A stretch of DNA of 5,349 nucleotides from UBA6921 sp031363085. Its GTDB lineage: Bacteria > Pseudomonadota > Gammaproteobacteria > SG8-11. Below are positions 1 through 5,057 of the stretch, piece after piece. The position numbers and the translations under genes were made by a program. The notes below the pieces were generated by a model. The model ran no database searches. It was not told the DNA's origin and saw nothing but the letters and a program-made list of their open reading frames with translations. How positions within the stretch are numbered: position 1 is the stretch's first letter; each line of letters opens with the position of its first letter. Where the stretch lies: contig JANLTU010000132.1 in the NCBI GenBank assembly GCA_031363085.1, positions 1 through 5,349 of the forward strand. The letters run 5' to 3'.

Positions 1-298
1 AGGGGTCGACGGCACCGCCCAAGGTCAGCTCGACATTTTGCACCGTGAAGCCATTACGGCGGGGATCATGCCCCCCGCCTTGTAATTCCTGCACCGTTTT
101 ATCGGCTTCGCTCGCCGTGCCAAACGCAAACAAACTGGACAGCCCCATTTGCATGGGATTGCTCATTTGCATGGAAGTATTGGCGGATGGCTGCGAGCCA
201 ACGGTGCCGGAATCAGCGGCCAGACTTAAGGTGCCGTGTGTTAGCAAAGCAGTAGCGGTAACCGTAGCAAATGCCACGGCAATATTTTTCGTCGCCAT
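1..298 (-). CDS. Putative outer-membrane beta-barrel protein, zinc-regulated TonB-receptor-like family (N-terminal part)
   Basis: The gene starts at an ATG at 298 and runs off the left edge, leaving 99 residues. An AGGAG at 306-310 lies 7 bases before the start and supports it. Residues 1-28 form a signal peptide (Lys near the N-terminus, Ala/Thr-rich hydrophobic core, LSLAA cleavage region). Then come a Met-rich stretch (TSMQMSNPMQMG, residues 41-52), a short helix-like segment around residues 61-74 (ASEADKTVQELQGG) and GGHDPRRNGFTVQNVELTLG, followed by GAVDP. From memory, the GG-HDP-x-x-x-GFT-x-QN-x-EL-x-L-x-GAVDP block opens an exported protein family in Proteobacteria with a porin-like C-terminal barrel, often annotated as zinc-regulated TonB-dependent outer membrane receptor. 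The barrel itself is outside the window, so transport mode and substrate are not shown. It lies 102 bases downstream of the CxxC small protein and may be the last gene of that operon or have its own promoter. Confidence 0.75.
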   Translation of the reverse strand, partial: MATKNIAVAFATVTATALLTHGTLSLAADSGTVGSQPSANTSMQMSNPMQMGLSSLFAFGTASEADKTVQELQGGGHDPRRNGFTVQNVELTLGGAVDP

Positions 299-400
299 AA
301 TAATGCTCCTGATTTCCCGACATCAAAATTGAATTTGCACGCGCAACACTCGGCGCGAATCACTGCCGGGCGTATGCCGATGGAAACTATTAACGGGGAA
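299..400 (-). other. Intergenic spacer upstream of the outer-membrane protein gene
   Basis: This 102-base spacer separates the stop of the CxxC small protein from the start of the outer-membrane protein. It holds the AGGAG ribosome binding site (306-310), an AT-rich stretch at about 322-336 and a 12-base imperfect palindrome (TTGC, four bases, GCAA) at 335-346. That palindrome could be an operator half-site pair but is too short to assign. No clear sigma-70 promoter pair and no T-tailed terminator is visible, so read-through from the upstream gene is plausible. Confidence 0.4.
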
Positions 401-709
401 TCAGAACGACGGAGGACCGCGTGCGAAGCGCGGCAGGTAGGATTTTGAACGAAGATGCGGTACCTGGGCTGCGACGAGCGGCGCAGCGCGCGTGAAGGTT
501 GCCGCGAACAATACTTGGGCCGGACCGCCAGCGGAGGGCGTATGATTCAATCGGCAGACATTGCAGTGCTCGCCTATGTCCGACTGCACGTTGTGTTGCG
601 ACACATGCCACAACGCGAACAACATCGTAAATATCAACACCAAGCGTATGCCGCGCCCGCTGCGAAATCGTCCCGAAAGAAATTGCCGTTCGAACATACG
701 CGTTATCAT
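401..709 (-). CDS. Small membrane-anchored Cys/His protein, zinc-chaperone/DUF2946-like
   Basis: 102 residues. Residues 21-35 (IRLVLIFTMLFALWH) form an uncleaved signal anchor or signal peptide after a basic N-terminus. Next is a probable periplasmic metal site, H35-x3-H39 followed by H48-C49-x2-C52-x3-H56. A second, weaker hydrophobic stretch (about 65-82) precedes a basic tail ending ARGPPSF. Short proteins with a leader, a CxxC/His cluster and a terminal R-A/G-PP tail are known in Proteobacteria as DUF2946-type proteins or as 'ABC-type zinc uptake system zinc chaperone'; that match is from memory and moderate. The start is uncertain: no good Shine-Dalgarno precedes 709 or the second ATG at 697. 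A GGAG at 725-728 is well placed only for an ATG at 716 in another frame, whose protein lacks family features. This frame is chosen because only it gives a membrane segment, a Cys/His motif and the PP tail. It begins 41 bases after the EamA gene and is probably co-transcribed and translated by coupling. Metal binding is inference. Confidence 0.72.
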   Translation of the reverse strand: MITRMFERQFLSGRFRSGRGIRLVLIFTMLFALWHVSQHNVQSDIGEHCNVCRLNHTPSAGGPAQVLFAATFTRAAPLVAAQVPHLRSKSYLPRFARGPPSF

Positions 710-750
710 ACTGCATTTCGTCGGCTCCGCAATTGCTTTGCTCGTGAACT

Positions 751-1803
751 TCAATGGCCATGGCGGTGATGGCCGTCCGGGTAGTGTGGATGGCTGTGCG
801 ACAGCGGTGAGTGCTGGTGGTGATGCGTGTGCGGTTCGTCGCCGCTCCAGGAGAAATCGTGCTCGTGTTGGTGGTGTTCGTCGTGCACGTGACGATGTGC
901 GTGAGCGAGCGACTCGTGTTCGTGCGGATGCGCGTGGCGCTCGGTGAGATGTAACCACACGCCCAGCGCCATCAATGCTCCGGCGATCAGCAACTGCATA
1001 TTGACCGCTTCGCCCAGCAACGGAATCGCCAGCAGCGCGCCGAAGAACGGTGCAACCGAGAAATAGGCGCCAGTTCTTGCCGTACCGAGATGGCGCAGCG
1101 CAGTCACAAATAACGCAAGACTCACCCCGTAGGCGAAGCAGCCCACCAGCAGTGTTCCCGCAACATGGATTAAGGGTGGCCAACTCGCACCGAGTAGCAC
1201 CGCCAGCACGAGGTTCACGCTTCCTGCGGCCCACCCTTTGACCGAGGCGATCCAAGTGGCGTCAGTGAGTGACACTTTACGCGTGAGGTTGTTGTCGACG
1301 CCCCAGGCCAAGCAGGCGCCGAGCACCGCGAGTGCCGACCACAGGCTGGCGATTTGCGCATCGCCCGGCCAACTGAGCACCACTGCACCGGCGACGATGG
1401 CGACCATGCCGAGCGCAATGCGCCGGTCGAAGTTTTCGCGAAATGCAAACCACGCCAGCAGCGCCGTGAACACGGCTTCGGCATTGAGCAGCAACGATGC
1501 GCCCGATGCTGACATGCCGCTGAGTCCGAACATTAGCAACACGGGACCGATCACGCCGCCGGAGAAAATTGCCCCTGCAAACCACGGCCACTCGCCTGCT
1601 GCCAGCCGCACCGACGGTGCGCGCCGCACCACACGGTACAGCGACAGACCCAGCCCGGAACCAAGATAAAGCAGACCCGCCAGCAGCCAAGGACTGACGT
1701 CGGACAACAACCCCTTCGCAAACGGCGTGCCCCCGCCGAACAACAGCGCCGCGCCTAACGCAGCCGCCACACCGGGTGAGCGCAGAGTGAGGCGCCAGGT
1801 CAT
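751..1803 (-). CDS. EamA/DMT-family inner-membrane transporter with histidine-rich C-terminal tail
   Basis: 350 residues. The first 287 or so are a standard drug/metabolite transporter fold: two EamA repeats (about 10-145 and 155-287) with ten predicted helices at roughly 10-28, 37-57, 73-92, 100-120, 128-146, 151-169, 184-205, 212-232, 243-263 and 268-286. Typical DMT features are the FGGGTPFAK segment in helix 1, LLLNAEAVFTALLAWF in helix 4 and the SVAPFFGALLAIPLLGE segment in helix 9. The last 61 residues hold 24 histidines and should lie at the cytoplasmic membrane face by DMT topology. Usual DMT proteins are about 300 residues and lack this tail; it suggests metal binding, metal sensing or a metal substrate. 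The ATG at 1803 overlaps the TGA of the CorC-type gene as ATGA, so translation is probably coupled; no strong Shine-Dalgarno is seen. DMT substrates are diverse (amino acids, nucleotide sugars, drugs), so the cargo is not known. Confidence 0.9.
   Translation of the reverse strand: MTWRLTLRSPGVAAALGAALLFGGGTPFAKGLLSDVSPWLLAGLLYLGSGLGLSLYRVVRRAPSVRLAAGEWPWFAGAIFSGGVIGPVLLMFGLSGMSASGASLLLNAEAVFTALLAWFAFRENFDRRIALGMVAIVAGAVVLSWPGDAQIASLWSALAVLGACLAWGVDNNLTRKVSLTDATWIASVKGWAAGSVNLVLAVLLGASWPPLIHVAGTLLVGCFAYGVSLALFVTALRHLGTARTGAYFSVAPFFGALLAIPLLGEAVNMQLLIAGALMALGVWLHLTERHAHPHEHESLAHAHRHVHDEHHQHEHDFSWSGDEPHTHHHQHSPLSHSHPHYPDGHHRHGH
754..936 (-). repeat. Histidine-rich low-complexity tail of the EamA transporter (protein-level)
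   Basis: Codons for residues 290-350 of the transporter. Histidines occur mostly as H-x-H pairs in several blocks: 290-296, 301-315 (including HAHRHVHDEHHQHEHD), 325-331 (HTHHHQH), 336-340 (HSHPH) and 345-350 (HHRHGH). There are 24 His in 61 residues, mixed with Asp and Glu. The repeated CAC/CAT codons make the DNA low complexity on both strands, but there is no exact long direct repeat. Such tails bind zinc, nickel or cobalt in other transporters and in metallochaperones. Here binding is inferred from composition only. Confidence 0.85.
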
Positions 1804-3125
1804 GGCGATTCAATTAAATCCGGGGGCGGTGGGGCCTTGCGCATGATCAAAACTTTGTCCACCCGGTTGCGGTCCATGTCCATCACTTCAAAGCGCCAGT
1901 CGCCGTAGTTGAAATGTTCGCCCGCATGCGGGACGCGACGGAGCATGTGCATGACGAATCCACCCAGGGTATGAAAAGCGCTTTCTTCCTGCCCCGGCAA
2001 ATCGTCGTCGACGGAAAGCACCGTTTTGACACGCTCAATAGTCACGTCACCATCCATCAACCAGGAGCCGTCATCGCGCTGCACGATATCTTGTTGATCG
2101 GCAGTTTCCGGCAGGGCGACTTCGCCGACGATGGCGGTCAGCACATCGGTGAGCGTCACCATCCCCTGCAAATCGCCGTATTCGTCGACGATCAGCGCGA
2201 ACTTGAGTTGTGCGCGGCGAAAATTTTCCAGCAACTGAGTGGTGGTCATGGTTTCAGGTAAATACAGCGCAGGCGTTACCGCTTTCTCCACATCCTCACG
2301 CCGCAGCAGTTGGCCGAACAATGATCGCTTCAACAAATTGCCGACCAGCAGTACGCCCACGATGTGGTCGAGCCCGTTGCGACACACCACAATGCGCGAG
2401 TGCGGGCTGACCGCGATCCGCTCGCGCAGCTCGTCGTCCGGTGCGTCGAGGTTAATTGCGTAAATATCTTTGCGCGGCGTCATGATGGCGCCGACGCGCT
2501 GCTCGTCCAGACGCAGCACGTTGGAGACGATTTCTTGCTCGCTCTCGTGAAACACGCCCGCTTCAGCGCCCTGTTCCATCAGCACGTTAATTTCATCATC
2601 GGTGACCGGCGGCTCGTCCTTGCGCCGCGCGCCAATCAAGCGCAACAACAGGCCGGACGACGACGACAGCAGCCACACCAGCGGCCGCGCCGCGAGCGCC
2701 AGCCAGATCATCGGGCGCGCAATGCGCGAGGCGATGGTTTCTGGCGCCATCAACGCCATGCGTTTTGGAACCAGCTCCCCGATGACCACGGAAAAATAAG
2801 TGAGCCCCACCACCACCACGGTCAGCGCGATACCTCTGGCGTAGGGCTCAATTTCAGAGAAACCTGATAGCCACGCGGTGAGCGGATCGGCCAGTATTGT
2901 CTCGCCGATCATGCCGCTTAGAATGGCGACCGTGGTGATGCCGACCTGGACGGTGGACAGGAAACCGGACGGTTCATTGTTGAGTGCCAAGGCGGCATAC
3001 GCGCCGGGATGGTGGTCGTCGGCGAGCCCCTGCAATCGTGCCTTGCGCGAAGAAACCACGGCAATTTCGGACATGGCGAAAACGCCATTAAGCAGGATGA
3101 GTAAAAAGATCAGTGCGATATCCAT
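1800..3125 (-). CDS. CNNM/CBS/CorC-domain membrane protein (HlyC/CorC family, YtfL/PaeA-like)
   Basis: 441 residues, the usual length for the family. The N-terminal DUF21/CNNM membrane domain (about 1-195) has helices near 2-22, 60-80, 98-118 and 137-163 and the motifs FAMSE (16-20) and GELVPKR (116-122). A CBS pair follows (about 212-335) with MTPR at 215-218 and VDEYGDLQG at 313-321. The C-terminal CorC_HlyC domain (about 350-430) includes DGSWLMDGD and TLGGFVMHMLRRVP. Family members act in Mg2+/Co2+ efflux (CorC, CNNM, S. aureus MpfA) or polyamine export (E. coli PaeA/YtfL); the 'hemolysin' label is historical. Sequence order and motifs look closest to YtfL/PaeA, from memory. The ATG at 3125 is the first start with the family N-terminus; its ribosome binding site is weak (GGACGG about 8 bases upstream). 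It appears to be first in its operon, with a candidate promoter at 3185-3193, and it overlaps the EamA gene by four bases. The actual substrate is not determined by the sequence. Confidence 0.93.
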   Translation of the reverse strand: MDIALIFLLILLNGVFAMSEIAVVSSRKARLQGLADDHHPGAYAALALNNEPSGFLSTVQVGITTVAILSGMIGETILADPLTAWLSGFSEIEPYARGIALTVVVVGLTYFSVVIGELVPKRMALMAPETIASRIARPMIWLALAARPLVWLLSSSSGLLLRLIGARRKDEPPVTDDEINVLMEQGAEAGVFHESEQEIVSNVLRLDEQRVGAIMTPRKDIYAINLDAPDDELRERIAVSPHSRIVVCRNGLDHIVGVLLVGNLLKRSLFGQLLRREDVEKAVTPALYLPETMTTTQLLENFRRAQLKFALIVDEYGDLQGMVTLTDVLTAIVGEVALPETADQQDIVQRDDGSWLMDGDVTIERVKTVLSVDDDLPGQEESAFHTLGGFVMHMLRRVPHAGEHFNYGDWRFEVMDMDRNRVDKVLIMRKAPPPPDLIESP

Positions 3126-3184
3126 TGGATTGACCGTCCATCGCCGGGAAGGCGCGCGGCTCAGGAGTTAATCGGGAGCGGGAA

Positions 3185-3193
3185 ATTCTATCA
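3185..3193 (-). promoter_or_regulatory. Candidate extended -10 promoter for the CorC-type operon
   Basis: On the minus strand this reads TGATAGAAT, an extended -10 (TG, one base, TAGAAT; five of six to TATAAT). The place for a -35 with 17-base spacing (3208-3213, ACAAGT) is poor, which is compatible with an extended -10 promoter. It would give a leader of about 50 bases before the ATG at 3125, and it sits after the hairpin that closes the upstream unit. It is based on inspection only. Confidence 0.45.
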
Positions 3194-3261
3194 CTACACG
3201 ACGAGCGACTTGTTGCTCATTATTCGGTTGTCGGGTGCGGGATATTTGCGGTCGCCGATGA

Positions 3262-3291
3262 CCACACGCCCCGCATCAGCGGGACGTGTGG
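3262..3291 (-). terminator. Strong hairpin after the DUF6488-like gene, probable terminator
   Basis: Two 13-base arms (3262-3274 and 3279-3291) flank a four-base loop. In minus-strand RNA every position pairs, with one G-U wobble; on the plus strand the same position is a C/A mismatch, so the structure favours minus-strand transcripts. It begins 19 bases after the TAA of the DUF6488-like gene. No U-run follows, so it may be an imperfect intrinsic terminator, an mRNA 3'-end stabiliser or a site of partial read-through. Confidence 0.6.
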
Positions 3292-3310
3292 CACGACGCG
3301 TTACACGGTT

Positions 3311-3661
3311 TTATTTGCCCGTGAAGTTCGACCCAAGATAGTTACCGTCAAGGGTATAAAACACATACAGAGTTTGTTTGGCTTTATCGGTAACCGCGCT
3401 GTTCATGAATTCCAAAACCCATTCCGGGCCCTTTTCGAAGGCCTTCTGCTCCGTTTTAGTTGGCTTGAGGTTGTTCCAGCTCGGCTCAAGTTTTCCGTTC
3501 GCCACCAAACCGGCGATGTGTTTGGTGGCTTTTTCTTGCGCCACTTCCGCCGAAACCGGTCCGTGTGAATGGGAGTGGCCCGGGCCATCCGCACCAGAAA
3601 ATGCGGGGGTAGTGACCAGGCTCAGGGTGCACAACGTAACAGCGATCATGGTTTTACGCAT
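3311..3661 (-). CDS. Small exported His-motif protein, DUF6488-like
   Basis: 116 residues from the ATG at 3661. An in-frame ATG two codons earlier (3667) is possible, but AAGGAG at 3670-3675 is only 2 bases from it and 8 bases from 3661, so 3661 is preferred. A signal peptide covers about residues 1-22 (MRKTMIAVTLCTLSLVTTPAFS), followed by GADGPGHSHSHGP, an N-terminal His motif likely exposed in the periplasm. The rest is a small domain: a helix (about 37-55, SAEVAQEKATKHIAGLVANG), a W/KP segment (SWNNLKPTKTEQKAF), then KGPEWVLEF and LYVFYTLDGNYLGSNFTGK. The pattern with GPEW and the LYVF-x-TLDG-x-Y-x-x-x-NFTG end matches the uncharacterised DUF6488 family as I recall it. It follows the HupE/UreJ-type gene by 23 bases and precedes a terminator-like hairpin, so it is the last gene of that operon. 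A periplasmic metal-binding or metal-delivery role is inferred from the HSHSH motif and the partner; the function is unknown. Confidence 0.85.
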   Translation of the reverse strand: MRKTMIAVTLCTLSLVTTPAFSGADGPGHSHSHGPVSAEVAQEKATKHIAGLVANGKLEPSWNNLKPTKTEQKAFEKGPEWVLEFMNSAVTDKAKQTLYVFYTLDGNYLGSNFTGK

Positions 3662-3669
3662 ACTCATCT

Positions 3670-3675
3670 CTCCTT
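3670..3675 (-). promoter_or_regulatory. Ribosome binding site that selects the start at 3661
   Basis: AAGGAG on the minus strand. The spacing is 8 bases to the ATG at 3661 but only 2 bases to the ATG at 3667, which makes the downstream ATG the likely initiator of the DUF6488-like gene. Confidence 0.7.
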
Positions 3676-3684
3676 ATGGGTGGG

Positions 3685-4485
3685 TTAATCAATTGAATCG
3701 TGAACGGCTTCCGAACGAAGTTTGGCGGCGCGCTCCTTCTCCATATTCATATGCTCGTGAATATGATTGTCGGAACTGAAGCCAAACTCATCTGGAGTTT
3801 TGACATGGGAATACCCATGCATCTGCATCGCAAACAGGAACACGCCGGCGAAGATCAGCGCGACATTCGAGACCGAGCTGAAGGTGTGAAACGACTTCGC
3901 CTTGCGCCAGCCCATCAGTAACAGCAGCATGGCCGACAATGCGATCACCTGCCCCACTTCGATGCCGACGTTGAAAGAAATGATATTCAGCAGCAGCTCG
4001 TTCTGGTTCAACGGCAATTCCTGCAGCCGCGTGGACAAACCGAAGCCGTGTACTAAACCCAGCAACGCGATCATCGCCAGCGTATTGGGCGGTGTGACTT
4101 TCAGATGTTTGCGGAATCCGTCCAGGTTCGTGAACGCGATGTAAGCCACGCTCAAGCCGATCACCGCGTCGATCAAAAAATAATTGAGCTGGATCTGATT
4201 GAACGTGGCGAAGATCAGCGTGACGCTATGCCCCACCGTGAACGCCGTAATGTACTTCACGATCTCCTTGAACGTGGTGAGAAAGAAAATGATTCCGAAG
4301 ATGAACAGCAAGTGATCGTATCCGGAAAGCATGTGCGTGACGCCCAGCGATAAAAACCGCAAGTTGCCGCCGTCGATAATCGCCTGTTTGTCCGCCAGCG
4401 ACATGCCGTGAGCGAACACTTCGGCGGGCGCCAACAGAACAGCTAGGAGCGCCAGCAAAAAAAGCCGGGTTGTAAGGGTAGGCAT
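3685..4485 (-). CDS. HupE/UreJ_2-family membrane protein with His-rich C-terminal tail
   Basis: 266 residues. A signal peptide (about 1-25, ending EVFAHG) is followed by six or seven membrane segments. Family motifs are visible: LGVTHMLSGYDHLLFIFG (H51, D57, H58), FTVGHSVTL (H86), GLVHGFGL (H146) and FNVGIEVGQ (N172, E176). These histidines and acids inside helices are typical of HupE/UreJ-type proteins, which include putative nickel/cobalt permeases linked to hydrogenase and urease. The UreJ_2 branch is widespread without those enzymes, and its role is not established. After the last helix come MQMHGYSH (220-227) and HIHEHMNM (241-248), extra likely metal ligands. The start at 4485 has an AAGGA (4492-4496) 6 bases upstream. 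It lies 91 bases after the His-loop small protein and 23 bases before the DUF6488-like gene, so these probably form one operon. Transport of zinc, nickel or copper is inference. No hydrogenase or urease gene is in the window. Confidence 0.92.
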   Translation of the reverse strand: MPTLTTRLFLLALLAVLLAPAEVFAHGMSLADKQAIIDGGNLRFLSLGVTHMLSGYDHLLFIFGIIFFLTTFKEIVKYITAFTVGHSVTLIFATFNQIQLNYFLIDAVIGLSVAYIAFTNLDGFRKHLKVTPPNTLAMIALLGLVHGFGLSTRLQELPLNQNELLLNIISFNVGIEVGQVIALSAMLLLLMGWRKAKSFHTFSSVSNVALIFAGVFLFAMQMHGYSHVKTPDEFGFSSDNHIHEHMNMEKERAAKLRSEAVHDSID

Positions 4486-4576
4486 AAGTGATCCTTAAAA
4501 AAACCAAAACATGAATTCAATGCATCGTCGGCCCGCGACAGTGGGCGACAACATTTCAACGGGAACAGCGGGTGGG
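4486..4576 (-). other. Spacer between the His-loop small protein and the HupE-type gene
   Basis: 91 bases. It contains the AAGGA ribosome binding site (4492-4496), a run of seven T on the minus strand (4497-4503) and a weak stem (GCCC/GGGC arms at 4531-4546). The weak stem and the T-run are about 30 bases apart, too far for an intrinsic terminator. A five-codon reading frame (4495-4512, MFWFF) ends in a TAA that overlaps the ribosome binding site. I see no convincing promoter. Confidence 0.4.
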
Positions 4577-4975
4577 TCAGCGCGGCGGGGCGCGTGCTTG
4601 CAGAGGGGAATAATGCGGATCGGAACGATGAAGCGTGGTGCGGAAGGGAACCCGATATTCACGGCGAGACGGAACCGCCAACAGGAATAGCATCGCCGCC
4701 ACGATGGCAGCGATATCCAGAATCTTGTAGACGCCGGTGGTGCTGGCTGCGTCGTCAATGTCGACGGCAGTCGCGTCCGAGGCGGGGTCGTCAAAACTGT
4801 CATAACCGGATTCGAAATGGGCGAAATGAATTTCCGTCGCGTGGCTATGGAGATCCGGTCCAGCGTGGCTTTCCGGCAAATGCACGTGCGCACTCATTAG
4901 CGACGCCATGATCATCGTGACGACCAGATAACCAATCATCGTTCGTTTGAACAGGGCGGAAAGAAAAACGTGCAT
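4577..4975 (-). CDS. Small two-helix membrane protein with His-rich loop and RAPP tail
   Basis: 132 residues, function not recognised. A hydrophobic segment at about 13-28 (MIGYLVVTMIMASLMS) acts as signal or anchor. Then comes a His-rich region with H30, H32, H37, H43, H45, H50 and H53 (SAHVHLPESHAGP and DLHSHATEIHFAH), an acidic stretch (about 56-76, many Asp) and a second hydrophobic segment (about 84-101). The basic tail ends LQARAPPR. The layout of leader, metal-ligand loop, helix and R-A-PP tail parallels the CxxC small protein at 401-709 and DUF2946-type proteins. The reading frame is supported by this architecture and by the clear order hydrophobic-polar-hydrophobic-basic. An in-frame TAA at 4982-4984 limits the start to 4975 or later; no good Shine-Dalgarno is seen there, and the next ATG (4939) has none either. 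It lies 82 bases after yciO and 91 bases before the HupE-type gene. A role as periplasmic metal buffer or chaperone for the HupE-type protein is inference. Confidence 0.7.
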   Translation of the reverse strand: MHVFLSALFKRTMIGYLVVTMIMASLMSAHVHLPESHAGPDLHSHATEIHFAHFESGYDSFDDPASDATAVDIDDAASTTGVYKILDIAAIVAAMLFLLAVPSRREYRVPFRTTLHRSDPHYSPLQARAPPR

Positions 4976-5057
4976 GTTCGGTTACTGAGGCTTGTATCGT
5001 AAGGTGTGGGTGATTACCGGAACGGCGAGCAATTTAATCCCATCCGTCATTGACGGG
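4976..5057 (-). other. Spacer between yciO and the His-loop small protein
   Basis: 82 bases. Directly after the yciO stop there is a short hairpin (5044-5056, five-base stem CCGTC/GACGG, three-base loop), without a T-run, so it is at best a weak terminator. TACGAT at 4993-4998 on the minus strand resembles a -10 but lacks a good -35 at 17 bases. A promoter for the metal-related genes is expected here if they are separate from yciO, but I cannot fix it. Confidence 0.35.

Noticed and set aside
701..719. Zur-box-like sequence (GAAATG ... ATAAC on the minus strand) around the start of the Cys/His small protein
   Set aside because: Only the outer half-site and a loose TAT-x-ATA centre fit; several conserved positions differ, and it lies inside an operon at a start codon. 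A motif scan with a Zur matrix from the right lineage would be needed.
390..761. Minus-strand frame with a well-spaced GGAG before an ATG at 716
   Set aside because: The product has no hydrophobic segment, motif or family pattern, whereas the overlapping frame gives a signal anchor and HC-x2-C-x3-H. The ribosome binding site match is probably accidental, though it leaves the true start uncertain.
561..947. Plus-strand frame with an Arg/Val-rich product
   Set aside because: It is the antisense of the His-rich codons (CAC/CAT read as GTG/ATG), giving low-complexity protein with no family features.
401..1255. Long minus-strand frame of 284 codons overlapping the EamA gene
   Set aside because: Only its last 102 codons look like a protein (leader, Cys/His motif, PP tail). 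The earlier part is Arg/Ala/Thr-rich shadow of the EamA gene, whose ten-helix product is clearly real.
2364..2867. Plus-strand frame of 167 codons within the CorC-type gene
   Set aside because: It is antisense to a well-conserved multi-domain protein, is rich in Arg, Gln and His, and has no recognisable domain.
4999..5017. GTAA ... TTAC inverted repeat upstream of the His-loop small protein as an operator
   Set aside because: Only the four outer bases of each arm are complementary, with eleven unrelated bases between, which is expected by chance.
5044..5056. Short palindrome after the yciO stop as an intrinsic terminator
   Set aside because: The stem has five pairs with a three-base loop and no T-run follows, too weak to call a terminator.
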